Counted from the first letter of the stretch, positions 17,501 to 25,982 are shown. The stretch: DNA of 64,000 nt from Candidatus Vicinibacter affinis (GCA_016714365.1 JADJNH010000005.1:62001-126000); one strand, 5' to 3'. The notes: generated by a model from the sequence alone, not told the origin. A program made the numbers and translations.

Positions 17501-18163
17501 TTTAGGTCAGGCCAATTGGAAAACTTTACCTTGCAATATTGTGCTGACCTCACTGTAGAGGCTCCGTCGCTCATTAACAACGGCCCGCTCAAACTACAGG
17601 TTGGTGAAACCAAAGGAGTGGACAATCAACTGTTGTTGTGTACTGACAAAGACAATGTGGCCAATGATCTTGTCTACACTCTTGTGTACATACCAAATTT
17701 CGGTGAACTTAAATTGAATGGAAATGCACTGGTTTATGGAAGTACTTTTACCCAGAAAGACATCGATGACAATCGCCTGAGCTATACGCATAATGGCTCT
17801 TCCAATTACTACGATGGCTTTTCTTATACCCTGAATGACGGAAGAGGAGGCTGGTTGGGTATTGAGAATTTTCAAATATTAGTGGGTCCGGTTGCTACTG
17901 AAAACCCTGAGAAGGAAATATTGCTCTCTGCGTTCCCAAATCCTACCAAAGGGATGTTGATAGTAAATATTGAAGTTCAGGGTAGTACTTCTGGAGCTGT
18001 GCTGAGTTTGAAAAATTTAAATGGTAAAACCATGATGGAAAAAACCTTGCAGGGTGAGAAAAACTTAAATCTTGATTTACATAATTACTCCGATGGAATT
18101 TATTTCATGGAGTATAAATCCGGCAAGTCTAAAACAACGAAAAAAATTATTCTGACCAGATGA
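14522..18163 (+). CDS. secreted reprolysin-like zinc metalloprotease with P-domain, CSPG-type repeat and T9SS sorting domain
   Basis: A 1213-residue multidomain export protein. Order: signal peptide (1-21, ends SLVAQ); pro-region to about 200; metzincin catalytic domain with HEMGHQFSASH (residues 355-365; zinc ligands His355, His359, His365, base Glu356) and the downstream Met-turn candidate TIMSYSG; Ig/fibronectin-like segments (about 440-865); a proprotein-convertase-type P-domain (about 870-1010, DININLISPAGTKVNLF ... LKGDWKLEI); a CSPG/cadherin-like repeat (about 1020-1115, YDGFSYTLNDGRGGW); and a type A T9SS C-terminal domain (about 1135-1213, FPNPTKG ... KKIILTR). It should be secreted across the outer membrane and surface-attached. 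Its substrate is unknown. Confidence 0.93.
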   Translation: MKKEFLLLSFTFLVASFSLVAQKPVWRLDSEFQSLLPTEQLSPSWRSIQQYKQFEINFKSLRASILAEAPAENQNGRTMAVSLPMPDGSLRTFHVMESPVMEPELAAKYPEIKTYKGSDGSNYMRLFMTDSELKAYILTDQGDIIIEPLVKGNPNHFGVYWAKDIIVDPSGLSLACGEGGRVVFENHNKTKEGQNQSLAASVVSAQPVILHTYRIALACTGEWGMASNLGGGSVQTALAKMADALTYANAVYEKDFGIHINLCANNDKIVFLNPNNDPYDNDGMGRSLLSQNPGVVNPIITPGFYEYGHVFNISCSDVGGVASLGSVCASSGKAAGVTCWYTTDVAYVALRIFCHEMGHQFSASHTFSNCNGNESGTRYEPGSGTTIMSYSGLCGNLNIESSNLPHPNFFHTNSLEQVIGFTRAMSCGVKKEVGNTYPSATILTKQGLYLPVQTPFELKGSGSDLEDTTLTYGWEQFDNGSYGNLLGDVSENGPLFRVLFPGSSPNRTIPQWNSIINLDNVDVREALPKNTRDLKFRFVVRDNHPGAGGSSYELLKLKVSENAGPFEVKFPNLTSDRLVKNTCNTIKWNVNKTNEAPVNCQKVDILMFKGREYNNPILLKANTDNDGSELVDIPDIGNNIRVRIWIRAADHIFFDISDADILIIESTTPKVSMGVSPNVATLCLPEILNVTVRSCAFGGFSGNINLFIESGLPAGSTYQFSSPVLGPNDDTNLSIDLRNLTGKSSLNLVIAAVTPAGDTLRDELKVNAIKNDFTDGALLSPFRSERGLTETPLFRWKKSDNADSYHFELATSPAFGNTILYSEQFVFTDSLRLPVLLKENTLYYWRLIPVNLCGEGGSSEIFVFQTKNKSCIDQPYTGNPIGLFPNRTYTSAIPIAFSGRLSDMNVNGLQIRADAVRDININLISPAGTKVNLFNYNCAVTLDFDCSFDDESPVGLTCPPTRGTRMRPFEPLSKLIGEDLKGDWKLEIIAKNTFRSGQLENFTLQYCADLTVEAPSLINNGPLKLQVGETKGVDNQLLLCTDKDNVANDLVYTLVYIPNFGELKLNGNALVYGSTFTQKDIDDNRLSYTHNGSSNYYDGFSYTLNDGRGGWLGIENFQILVGPVATENPEKEILLSAFPNPTKGMLIVNIEVQGSTSGAVLSLKNLNGKTMMEKTLQGEKNLNLDLHNYSDGIYFMEYKSGKSKTTKKIILTR

Positions 18164-18191
18164 TGATTAATCATTTGATCAGTTAAATCTT

Positions 18192-18223
18192 AAAAAGGTG
18201 CGGCTTATAACTGCACCTTTTTT
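18192..18223. terminator. bidirectional intrinsic terminator
   Basis: The stem AAAAAGGTGC (18192-18201) pairs with GCACCTTTTT (18213-18222) around an 11-nt loop. The A tract before and T tract after make it usable from both sides. It separates the convergent protease and radical SAM genes. Confidence 0.85.
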
Positions 18224-18251
18224 ATTAAACTTTGGTGGAAGTGGAAATTGT

Positions 18252-19271
18252 TTAGGAAGTCTTAGTCCCCTCTGTACAATTTCTGCAAATGTCAATCTGA
18301 TCTCTCCCGGCAAGAATGCTTTGTCTGAATTCTCTGTAATTCTCTCCACGCCAAATGGAAAGAAAATCATTGCCACTCAATCTTCCAAGTTGATGCTCGG
18401 CATCTTTGTCAAAACAACATGGAACCACTCTCCCATCCCAGGTAATCACACACCCCTGCCACATTCTCCAGCATTCGTTGTGCATGGGATTTTTAATTTG
18501 GAAGGTACCATCTGCTATTCTCTGATACCGACTGTAAACTTCCTGCTCAGGAATAAGTTCTGATCCATTTACAAAGTCATAAACCTGCGCTGTTTTTAGC
18601 TCGACTTTATCAACGCCCAATTCACCGGCCAGAGTCCTCAAATCTTCGATTTCATGTTCATTGTGTTTCACTACTAAAAATTGAAAAACCAAAAAAGGAG
18701 TTTTTGACTTTAGTCTATTTCTGGCAGCAATGAGATTTTTAGTTCCTTCTAAGACTTTGTTGAGGTCTCCGCCGATTCTGTATTGCTCATAACTACTTTG
18801 GGTAGTTCCATCAATGGAAAGGATCAATCGGTCAAGTCCGCTGTGCACTATTTTTTCACAGGTATCCTCGTCCAAAAAATGAGCGTTTGTAGAACTGGAA
18901 GTGTAAATATTCAGGTGGTGTGCATGCCGGACCATGGCGAGTAAATCGGGATTGATAAATGGCTCTCCCTGAAAATAAAAAATCAGATTGGACAAATGAT
19001 TTTTCAAAGGATTCAGATATTCCTTGAATTGTTCCAACTTAAGATTACCGGTAGGCCGTGTGAAAGCACGCAATCCGCTGGGACATTCCGGGCATCTTAA
19101 ATTGCAAGCAGTAGTCGGCTCAATGGCCACTGTTATCGGCATCCCCCAATGAATCGGCCTTCCGGCCAATTTGGAAACCTTGAATGAAAACCAGACTTTG
19201 AAGGCATTGATGGCTTTGCGAAGATTCCATTTGCTTAAAAAAATAACGCTTTCCTTAAAATTTTGCCCCAT
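18252..19271 (-). CDS. radical SAM protein with SPASM domain
   Basis: A 339-residue enzyme of unknown substrate. The radical SAM cluster motif is C56-NLR-C60-PE-C63 (EPTTACNLRCPECP), followed by GEPFINPDLL and LSIDGTTQSSYEQYRIGG typical of the partial TIM barrel. The C-terminal SPASM region has CWRMWQGCVITWDGRVVPCC and a final CRNC, enough for one auxiliary iron-sulfur cluster or more. A basic N-terminus precedes the core. The start is the ATG at 19271; a longer frame would need a TTG at 19280. No peptide substrate gene is adjacent, so a role in lipid, cofactor or nucleotide chemistry is as likely as RiPP maturation. Confidence 0.88.
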   Translation of the reverse strand: MGQNFKESVIFLSKWNLRKAINAFKVWFSFKVSKLAGRPIHWGMPITVAIEPTTACNLRCPECPSGLRAFTRPTGNLKLEQFKEYLNPLKNHLSNLIFYFQGEPFINPDLLAMVRHAHHLNIYTSSSTNAHFLDEDTCEKIVHSGLDRLILSIDGTTQSSYEQYRIGGDLNKVLEGTKNLIAARNRLKSKTPFLVFQFLVVKHNEHEIEDLRTLAGELGVDKVELKTAQVYDFVNGSELIPEQEVYSRYQRIADGTFQIKNPMHNECWRMWQGCVITWDGRVVPCCFDKDAEHQLGRLSGNDFLSIWRGENYREFRQSILAGRDQIDICRNCTEGTKTS

Positions 19272-19300
19272 CACAAACAAAGATGAGAATAAAGCGGAAA

Positions 19301-19331
19301 TTGAAACGCTGGTTTTTGAATCCTATATTTG
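19301..19331 (+). promoter_or_regulatory. putative promoter of pth
   Basis: TTG at 19301-19303, a 20-bp spacer and TATATTTG at 19324-19331: the best match to the Bacteroidota -33/-7 promoter in the window. The pth ATG is 17 bp downstream. Confidence 0.6.
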
Positions 19332-19347
19332 CAAAAAATATCTATAA

Positions 19348-19920
19348 ATGAAGTTTCTGATTGCCGGTTTGGGGAATATGCATGTCGATTATTTCGGAAC
19401 TCGGCACAACGTGGGTTTTGAGGTTGTTGATGAAATGGCCAGAGTTGCCGGGGCTGCCTGGAATCCGGATACTCACTGCCACCGGACAGTTGTCAAACAT
19501 AAAGGACATCAGCTCATCCTGATCAAACCTACTACCTATATGAATCTGAGTGGAAAGGCTGTGCGATACTGGATGACTAAAGAAAAACTGGAACTGACCA
19601 ATCTAATAGTAGTCCTGGATGATTTGAACATTGATTTTGGCAGCATAAGACTCCGGTCAGGTGGTTCTGATGGTGGTCATAATGGACTTAAAGATATAGA
19701 CCTGCAATTGTCCACCAATCAGTATCCCCGATTAAGGGTAGGTATTGGGGCTAATTTTTCAAAAGGACGTCAGGTGAATTATGTTCTGGGCAAATGGTCT
19801 GAATCAGAAGCTGCCAAAATGCCTGAAATTTTGAGCCTCTGCGCAGATACCTGTCTTAGCTTTTGTGCCGAAGGGATGTCCAATGCGATGAACAAATTCA
19901 ATGCTAAAAAAGTAGAATGA
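19348..19920 (+). CDS. pth: peptidyl-tRNA hydrolase
   Basis: 190 residues; recycles tRNA from peptidyl-tRNA released by stalled ribosomes. The catalytic set is intact and in near-standard numbering: Asn10 in GLGN, His20 in TRHNVGF, Asp in VVLDDLNIDFG, and GGSDGGHNGLKDI with the substrate-binding Asn. The C-terminal ANAMNKFN-like helix is present. It is followed after 1 bp by a DUF2905 gene, so the two are probably co-transcribed. Confidence 0.96.
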   Translation: MKFLIAGLGNMHVDYFGTRHNVGFEVVDEMARVAGAAWNPDTHCHRTVVKHKGHQLILIKPTTYMNLSGKAVRYWMTKEKLELTNLIVVLDDLNIDFGSIRLRSGGSDGGHNGLKDIDLQLSTNQYPRLRVGIGANFSKGRQVNYVLGKWSESEAAKMPEILSLCADTCLSFCAEGMSNAMNKFNAKKVE

Positions 19921-19921
19921 A

Positions 19922-20149
19922 ATGAACCCCGAACTTGCCAAATGGCTTGCAATAACGGGCATTTTACTGTTGGTTGCCGCTCTGTTAGTTTATTTTTTTG
20001 GTCCTTATCTAAAATGGATTGGTCACCTGCCAGGTGACATTTACATCAAAAAAGAAGGATTTAGTTTTTACTTTCCCATAACAACGATGGTTTTGTTTTC
20101 CATTTTGGTTAACTTAATTATCAGGTTGGTAAGGTTCGTGATCCAATAA
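19922..20149 (+). CDS. DUF2905 family small membrane protein
   Basis: 75 residues: two membrane helices (about 8-30 and 52-72) flank the conserved GHLPGDIYIKKEGFSFYFPI signature of DUF2905. Its function is unknown. It starts one base after the pth stop codon. Confidence 0.88.
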   Translation: MNPELAKWLAITGILLLVAALLVYFFGPYLKWIGHLPGDIYIKKEGFSFYFPITTMVLFSILVNLIIRLVRFVIQ

Positions 20150-20231
20150 CTTTCGGTCGATCCGCACAATTTAAAATAATATATATAAATAATTATAATA
20201 TTTGCGATCTTTGTTGATCCTAATTGGGATT

Positions 20232-21287
20232 ATGTACCAGATCATACTTTGTTTTTTAACCGCTTTTATACTTACCTACATCGCCATTCCGTCGATCATT
20301 AACATTGCTAAAGTTAAAAAACTTACAGATGAACCAGGAGAACGCACCTCTCACAGTAAGAGTATTCCAACACTGGGAGGTATAGGTATTTTTGCCGGTG
20401 TATTGTTCAGCATCATACTATGGACTCCTTTTCAGGTATTTGGAAACCTGCAATACATACTCTGTGCTTTTGTAATTATATTTCTGGTGGGCGCAAAAGA
20501 TGATATTTTACCGCTCACCCCTTATAAAAAGATGCTGGGTCAGGTTTTCGCGGCGGCTATACTGGTTTTTAAAGCAAATATCAGAATATCGAGCTTCTAT
20601 GGAATATTTGGAATACAAGAACTTCCTATGTGGTTCAGTATCATCTTTTCCTTGTTTACCATTTTAGTGATCATCAATGCATTCAATTTAATAGACGGCA
20701 TCAACACACTTTGTGCCAGTACGGGAGTTTTAATATGCGTTACACTGGGATATTGGTTTAAGGAAACTGATCAGGTTGTGCTCAGTATTATTTCGTTTGC
20801 ATTGGTAGGTTCGTTGATTGCCTTTATGAAATTCAACATCAGTCCTGCAAAAATCTTTATGGGGGATACTGGATCCATGCTGGTAGGAACCATATGTGCC
20901 ATCCTTGCCATCAGTTTTATTGAGGTCAACAAAACCATGGAACCTTCAGAACTTAAAATAATTTCTGCACCGGCCTTTACCATTGCCATTTTATTTATTC
21001 CATTGTACGATACCCTCCGTGTATTTATTATACGGATTTTCAATGGAAGGTCTCCATTTACACCCGACAAACAACACATACATCATGTTTTGATTTCATT
21101 GGGCATGAATCACCTTCAGGCAACTTCATTATTGATCTCCGTAAATACAATCGTAATCATGATGACTTTCAGCTTGATTGAACTGGGTAATTTTAATTTG
21201 TTGGTGATGATCCTTGTTTTGGGATGTACCTTCTCAGCTGTTATTCACTTTTTGGTTAAACGCAGTCCAAAAGGATTGCTGTTATAA
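20232..21287 (+). CDS. undecaprenyl-phosphate N-acetylhexosamine-1-phosphate transferase (WecA/TagO-like)
   Basis: A 351-residue polytopic enzyme of the MraY/WecA superfamily that loads a sugar phosphate on undecaprenyl phosphate to start surface-polysaccharide synthesis. Seen: TSHSKSIPTLGGIGIF, the first Asp motif GAKDDILPLTPYKKM, NAFNLIDGINTLC, FMGDTGSM and the HIHH loop near PFTPDKQHIHHVL, all typical of the WecA/RfbA group rather than MraY. I choose the ATG at 20232; a frame open from TTG at 20202 overlaps a -7-like AATATTTG. Sugar specificity cannot be read from the sequence. Confidence 0.88.
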   Translation: MYQIILCFLTAFILTYIAIPSIINIAKVKKLTDEPGERTSHSKSIPTLGGIGIFAGVLFSIILWTPFQVFGNLQYILCAFVIIFLVGAKDDILPLTPYKKMLGQVFAAAILVFKANIRISSFYGIFGIQELPMWFSIIFSLFTILVIINAFNLIDGINTLCASTGVLICVTLGYWFKETDQVVLSIISFALVGSLIAFMKFNISPAKIFMGDTGSMLVGTICAILAISFIEVNKTMEPSELKIISAPAFTIAILFIPLYDTLRVFIIRIFNGRSPFTPDKQHIHHVLISLGMNHLQATSLLISVNTIVIMMTFSLIELGNFNLLVMILVLGCTFSAVIHFLVKRSPKGLLL

Positions 21288-21297
21288 AAATGAAGTC

Positions 21298-21666
21298 TTG
21301 AATTCACATCATTTACTATTTGTTTTTTTGGGTGGTGGAACAGGATGCTGTGTCCGGTATCTTATAGGCATGATTCAATTTTCCAATCCAAAGTATTTTA
21401 TGGTCCCTACATTTTTCATAAATATTTTGGCCTCATTATTCCTGGGTTTCCTGATGTCGCGCTATATTTCCAATCCGGAAAAAGAATGGATACGCACTTT
21501 GCTAATGGTTGGATTTTGTGGTGGTTTCAGCACTTTTTCTACTTTTAGTTTTGAAAATTTTTTACTCATCAAGAACGGGGATTGGGCATTGGCATTGGGA
21601 TATGCTGTATTAAGTGTGTTGGTTTGTCTAATAGCTGTATCCGCAGGATATTTATTATCAAAATAA
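21298..21666 (+). CDS. crcB: fluoride exporter CrcB/Fluc
   Basis: 122 residues, four membrane helices; the dual-topology fluoride channel. Seen: GGGTGCCVRYLIG, PTFFINILASLFLGFL with the pore Asn, and the Phe-box track GFCGGFSTFSTFSFE. No ATG lies at a sensible place: the nearest in-frame ATG is 84 bp upstream, inside wecA. The most likely start is the TTG at 21298, 10 bp after the wecA stop, giving the usual family length. No fluoride riboswitch was recognised. Confidence 0.88.
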   Translation: MNSHHLLFVFLGGGTGCCVRYLIGMIQFSNPKYFMVPTFFINILASLFLGFLMSRYISNPEKEWIRTLLMVGFCGGFSTFSTFSFENFLLIKNGDWALALGYAVLSVLVCLIAVSAGYLLSK

Positions 21667-21797
21667 GATGAGCAGCACGCTAAAATTATTAAAAATCTTC
21701 TTTAACCTCTTTAAGAAAGCGACCAATAATTACAACCAAATTAATCCTCAATCCTTTATATACACGATCGGTTAAATAGGGACTGATATTTATTAAC

Positions 21798-21805
21798 TAA
21801 CTTTG
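21798..21805 (+). promoter_or_regulatory. putative -7 box of ahcY
   Basis: TAACTTTG, matching TAnnTTTG, 21 bp upstream of the ahcY ATG. The -33 region is poor. Confidence 0.42.
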
Positions 21806-21826
21806 CAAAAATTAAATAAATAATTA

Positions 21827-23140
21827 ATGGAACAAGTTGCTAATCAACTGAAATTTAAAGTGAAAGACCTTAATCTGGCAGATTGGGGAAGAAAAGAGAT
21901 CGAACTTGCCGAGGCTGAAATGCCGGGTCTGATGTCTCTTAGAGAAAAATATGGTAAAGTGAAACCCCTCAGTGGTGCAAGAATCGCAGGATGTCTTCAC
22001 ATGACCATTCAGACGGCTGTTTTAATTGAGACACTGATCGAGCTTGGTGCAGAAGTAAGTTGGTCTTCCTGTAACATCTTCTCTACACAGGATCATGCCG
22101 CTGCGGCAATTGCTGCCAGGGGGATTCCGGTATATGCATGGAAGGGAATGAACAATGAAGAATTCGACTGGTGCATCGAGCAGACTTTATTTGCTTTTAA
22201 AGATGGTCAGCCACTTAACATGATCCTCGATGATGGAGGAGACCTTACCAATATGGTTTTGGATCGTTTTCCGGAATTAATTGCAGGGATTAAAGGAATT
22301 TCTGAAGAGACCACTACGGGTGTATTGAGACTTTATGAAAGAGTACAAAAAGGTACCCTAAGCATGCCCGCCATCAACATCAATGACTCTGTTACAAAAT
22401 CTAAATTTGACAATAAATACGGTTGCAAAGAATCTTGTGTAGATGCAATACGAAGAGCTACTGACTTAATGATGGCCGGAAAAGTAGCAGTGGTGGCAGG
22501 ATATGGTGATGTGGGCAAAGGCTCCGCTGCCTCTCTTAGAGGTGCAGGGTGCCGCGTCATAGTTACTGAAATTGATCCTATCTGTGCGCTACAAGCCGCT
22601 ATGGACGGTTACCAGGTCCTTAAAATGGACAATGCCGTGAAATTAGCCAACATCGTGGTAACTGCAACTGGAAACCGTGACATCCTGGTGGGACGTCATT
22701 TCAAATTGATGAAAGACAAAACAGTAGTCTGCAACATCGGCCATTTTGACAATGAAATTGATGTGGCCTGGTTGAATACCAATTTTGGAAATACTAAAGT
22801 TGAAATCAAACCTCAGGTCGATAAATATACCGTAGATGGTAAAGACATCATCCTTCTTGCAGAAGGAAGACTGGTGAATCTGGGATGTGCAACTGGACAT
22901 CCTTCGTTTGTAATGTCGAATTCATTTACCAATCAGGTAATTGCGCAAATGGAATTGTGGTCTAACCATGGCAGCTACGAAAATAAAGTTTACACCTTGC
23001 CAAAACATTTGGATGAGCAGGTAGCCAGATTACATCTAAATAAAATCGGTGTCGAACTGGAAACTCTTGAAGACCATCAGGCAAGTTATATTGGGGTAAA
23101 AAAAGAAGGTCCTTACAAACCGGAATACTACCGTTATTAA
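21827..23140 (+). CDS. ahcY: adenosylhomocysteinase
   Basis: 437 residues; splits S-adenosylhomocysteine to adenosine and homocysteine in the methyl cycle, with tightly bound NAD. Seen: the SSCNIFSTQDHAAAAIA substrate segment, DDGGDLT, the NAD-binding GYGDVGKGSAASLRGAG (about 225-241), ATGNRDIL, NIGHFDNEIDV and the C-terminal YKPEYYRY with the Lys/Tyr that reach the neighbouring subunit's NAD. Length and motifs are those of the bacterial short form. It is followed by a strong terminator. Confidence 0.97.
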   Translation: MEQVANQLKFKVKDLNLADWGRKEIELAEAEMPGLMSLREKYGKVKPLSGARIAGCLHMTIQTAVLIETLIELGAEVSWSSCNIFSTQDHAAAAIAARGIPVYAWKGMNNEEFDWCIEQTLFAFKDGQPLNMILDDGGDLTNMVLDRFPELIAGIKGISEETTTGVLRLYERVQKGTLSMPAININDSVTKSKFDNKYGCKESCVDAIRRATDLMMAGKVAVVAGYGDVGKGSAASLRGAGCRVIVTEIDPICALQAAMDGYQVLKMDNAVKLANIVVTATGNRDILVGRHFKLMKDKTVVCNIGHFDNEIDVAWLNTNFGNTKVEIKPQVDKYTVDGKDIILLAEGRLVNLGCATGHPSFVMSNSFTNQVIAQMELWSNHGSYENKVYTLPKHLDEQVARLHLNKIGVELETLEDHQASYIGVKKEGPYKPEYYRY

Positions 23141-23171
23141 TTATAATATCAGGTGATAAAATCTGAATTCA

Positions 23172-23206
23172 ATCCGCAGCAATGGACTTGCTGCGGATTT
23201 TTTTTT
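23172..23206 (+). terminator. intrinsic terminator of ahcY
   Basis: A perfect 9-bp stem ATCCGCAGC (23172-23180) / GCTGCGGAT (23190-23198) with a 9-nt loop, followed by a run of T to 23206. It lies 4 bp before the start of the next gene, so that gene needs its own promoter or read-through. Confidence 0.9.
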
Positions 23207-23209
23207 AGT

Positions 23210-24181
23210 ATGAATAAATTGTTCCCTGTACAGAGAATGATCATTTTGATGTTCATTCTTTCTGTTTGCAGTCTGGGTGCCCAATCTTCTAAAAACATAT
23301 TTATAAAACCTGCAGACAGTCTTACAAAAAGCAGGGTTTATCTCGCCGGTGGATTCACAGGGTTAAGCTATGCGGTTTTTTCTGCCGGTCTGTATTATGC
23401 CTGGTACCAAAATCAAAATCCCGGAAAATTCCGATTTTTTAATGACTGGAAGGAATGGCGGCATATGGATAAACTGGGACATGTGTACAATGGGTATTTT
23501 CAAAGTGATTTAATTTATCAGGGTGCCCGATGGACCGGCATGAATAATCGTCAGGCAATGTATTACGGTGTAGGGATTTCTATGCTGTTTCAGTCCACCA
23601 TTGAGGTTTTTGATGGTTTTAGCCCCAAATGGGGTTTTTCGTGGCCTGATATGGCCGCCAATGTCATCGGTTCCGGAATTTTTTTGGTTCAAGAATCGTT
23701 ATGGCGAGAACAAAAAATTTATCTCAAATTTTCGTCCAACCGGTTAAAATATTCCAGAATCCCTGACCTTCAGTCCAGAGCCGATAATTTATATGGTAAG
23801 AGCCTGGGAGAACGGTTGTTAAAGGATTACAACGGTCAGACATATTGGCTCAGCTTTAATCCTTTTAATTGGAGCGTATCCCAAAAGAATTACTGGCCCC
23901 GATTCCTGAACATCGCCATTGGATATGGGGCACAAAACCTATACGGAGGGTATCACAATGAATGGACGGACCTTGATGGAACTACCAGAAAGTTGGACCC
24001 TGTAATCTATCCCCGCTATTCACAATACCTCCTTTCATTCGACTTAGACCTGAGAAAAATTCCTGTAAAAAATCCTTATCTGAAATCAGCTCTTCGAATA
24101 CTGAATATTTTTAAAATTCCATTTCCGACACTGGAGGTCAATAGTCTTGGCAAAATGAAAGGGTATTGGTTTTATTATTGA
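23210..24181 (+). CDS. DUF2279 family exported protein
   Basis: 323 residues with a signal peptide (MNKLFPVQRMIILMFILSVCSLGAQ), then a hydrophobic segment (about 45-65) and the family core HMDKLGHVYNGYF, GISMLFQSTIEVFDGFSPKWGFS and WPDMAANVIGSG, matching the DUF2279/YfiM-like family of membrane-associated proteins. The ATG at 23210 is the credible start: a longer frame from 23153 would be translated through the ahcY terminator hairpin. Function unknown; it may be an outer-membrane-linked protein. Confidence 0.82.
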   Translation: MNKLFPVQRMIILMFILSVCSLGAQSSKNIFIKPADSLTKSRVYLAGGFTGLSYAVFSAGLYYAWYQNQNPGKFRFFNDWKEWRHMDKLGHVYNGYFQSDLIYQGARWTGMNNRQAMYYGVGISMLFQSTIEVFDGFSPKWGFSWPDMAANVIGSGIFLVQESLWREQKIYLKFSSNRLKYSRIPDLQSRADNLYGKSLGERLLKDYNGQTYWLSFNPFNWSVSQKNYWPRFLNIAIGYGAQNLYGGYHNEWTDLDGTTRKLDPVIYPRYSQYLLSFDLDLRKIPVKNPYLKSALRILNIFKIPFPTLEVNSLGKMKGYWFYY

Positions 24182-24273
24182 AAAAGTCCTACAAACTAAA
24201 GGACAAAAATTAATCCCAGTTATTACAGAATTTTAAGAATGAAGGGAAATTCGTTTCAAATCGGTCAAGACAA

Positions 24274-25962
24274 TTAAGACTTACTGATAAAATCATTTAC
24301 CAACGCTAAAACTGCTGCTGTCTCTTGTGTTGCCGCCGAGACATGAGCATCCGCTTCTTCAAAGTATTTCTTTTTCATTTCCTGGTCTTCCAGTCCGGAT
24401 GCGTTGATCTTTACATTCAGCGCAGCACCTTTTATGGCGGCTTCTAAACACAAGGCCCCAACACCTGCATCCGAAATTGAATTAGGGTTGCCGTTTTCTA
24501 CCATAGCTTTCGCTAATGGCAATGCCTTGCTGGCCAGTTTGATGGTTTTGAGAGGTACCTCAATGGCAATAATGGTAGCTTTTTTGATGGCTTTCTTTCT
24601 GTCCTTTTTATCCTCCGGAGTTAGTTTTGGCAGACGGAATGCTTCCATGATCATATTAAATGCGGCAGTATCTTCATCCACTAATTGCAGAAGTTCCTGG
24701 CTCAATTGGATTCCTTGTGCAGCAATTTCTGAGAAATAGCTCAATCTTTCTTCATAACCCTTTTTATGTGCGGTGAGATTAGCCACCATGGTGGCCAACG
24801 CAGCACCCATTGAAGCAGCATATGCACTTACAGAGCCACCACCCGGAGCAGGACTGTCTGAAGCGGTCTCTTCGACAAATTTCGTTAGGGTTAAGTTTGC
24901 CAACGGCGATTTTTTTTCTTCAAGCATATATTCTATAATTCTTTGATTGGGTTCAAAAACAGAGACTGAATTAAGTCCCAATGATTGTATGGCTATCTCG
25001 ATTAATTCTTCATCTGTTACGCCGAGGGATCTTTTCTGTTTGTGTAAAAAGTACTTCCCGGAATCGACCAGCGCTTTCCTGGGTACGAGCCCAACCAGCT
25101 CTGAACCGGTGACTATAAGACCATATTTGTCAGCAGATCGCCTGCACTCCTCAAAAGCAATGTGTAAAGGTGTCTTTTGAAGGTCGGTCAGGTTCATTGA
25201 AATTTGCGCGTAACCATACTCTTCAATATACCAACCAATGGCCTTTACACCCGGACAGGAGCCTGGAATTCTTTCAATCTCCCCGGTTTCATTTTTTTGT
25301 AGTTTCTGAGTTGCCGGATCTCTCTTTGGTCGCCCGTTTTCTCGAATGTCGAAGGCTACTTCATTGGCCAATCTGACAGACTTTGAATTCAAATTTACAT
25401 TGTAAGCAATTAGAAAATCCCTGGCTCCAATCACTGTTGCTCCAGCTCTTATATTAAACTCTGCAGGTCCAAAATCTGGTTTCCAGGCCTCCTGCTTCAT
25501 TTTCTCTGCAAATCCTTCATATTCGCCTGATCGGATTTCTGCAAGATTCCGACGATGGGGTGCCGAAGCAGCAGCTTCATAAAGATAAACAGGAATTCCC
25601 AGCTCTCTTCCTACCCTTTCACCGAGGACTTTCGCATAAGCGGCGGTTTCTGCCAGGCTAATTCCGGAAATAGGGATGAGGGGACAAACATCGGTTGCAC
25701 CCATCCGCGGATGCTCTCCCTTATGCATACTCATGTCTATGAGTTGAGAGGCCATCCGAATGGCTTGAAAGGCTGCCTCTACCACATCTTCAGGTCCTCC
25801 TGCAAAGGTTATGACAGTTCTGTTGGTGGATGCACCAGGATCGACGTTGAGCAGTTTTACTCCCTGCACACTTTCTATGGCCTTGGCAATTTGTTGAATA
25901 ATTTCAGGATTCCTACCTTCACTAAAATTTGGAACACATTCTATGATGGGTTTTTGTTTCAT
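24274..25962 (-). CDS. ftcD: bifunctional glutamate formimidoyltransferase / formimidoyltetrahydrofolate cyclodeaminase
   Basis: A 562-residue fusion. The N-terminal formiminotransferase (about 1-330; IIECVPNFSEGRN, HRTVITF-like strand, HKGEHPRMGATDVCPLIP) moves the formimino group of formiminoglutamate to tetrahydrofolate in histidine breakdown. The C-terminal cyclodeaminase (about 360-560; SDSPAPGGGSVSAYAASMGAALATM) releases ammonia to give methenyl-THF. The same fusion is known from animals and Bacteroidota. The ATG at 25962 is preferred because a TACTTTTG -7 box lies 21-28 bp upstream; an open extension to 26034 starts with TTG and would overlap the divergent neighbour. Confidence 0.95.
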   Translation of the reverse strand: MKQKPIIECVPNFSEGRNPEIIQQIAKAIESVQGVKLLNVDPGASTNRTVITFAGGPEDVVEAAFQAIRMASQLIDMSMHKGEHPRMGATDVCPLIPISGISLAETAAYAKVLGERVGRELGIPVYLYEAAASAPHRRNLAEIRSGEYEGFAEKMKQEAWKPDFGPAEFNIRAGATVIGARDFLIAYNVNLNSKSVRLANEVAFDIRENGRPKRDPATQKLQKNETGEIERIPGSCPGVKAIGWYIEEYGYAQISMNLTDLQKTPLHIAFEECRRSADKYGLIVTGSELVGLVPRKALVDSGKYFLHKQKRSLGVTDEELIEIAIQSLGLNSVSVFEPNQRIIEYMLEEKKSPLANLTLTKFVEETASDSPAPGGGSVSAYAASMGAALATMVANLTAHKKGYEERLSYFSEIAAQGIQLSQELLQLVDEDTAAFNMIMEAFRLPKLTPEDKKDRKKAIKKATIIAIEVPLKTIKLASKALPLAKAMVENGNPNSISDAGVGALCLEAAIKGAALNVKINASGLEDQEMKKKYFEEADAHVSAATQETAAVLALVNDFISKS

Positions 25963-25982
25963 ACGTTCTATCTTAACCTCTG

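Noticed and set aside
18198..18563. A 121-codon plus-strand frame over the end of the radical SAM gene
   Set aside because: It begins inside the intrinsic terminator and lies antisense to the well-supported SPASM domain; its sequence looks like a reversed coding frame.
21667..21826. A SAH-type or other riboswitch upstream of ahcY
   Set aside because: The leader after the predicted promoter is only about 15 nt and no aptamer-like fold is visible.
24182..24273. A terminator between the DUF2279 gene and ftcD (GTCCT/AGGAC)
   Set aside because: The stem is only 5 bp with a loose loop and no T tract; too weak to call.
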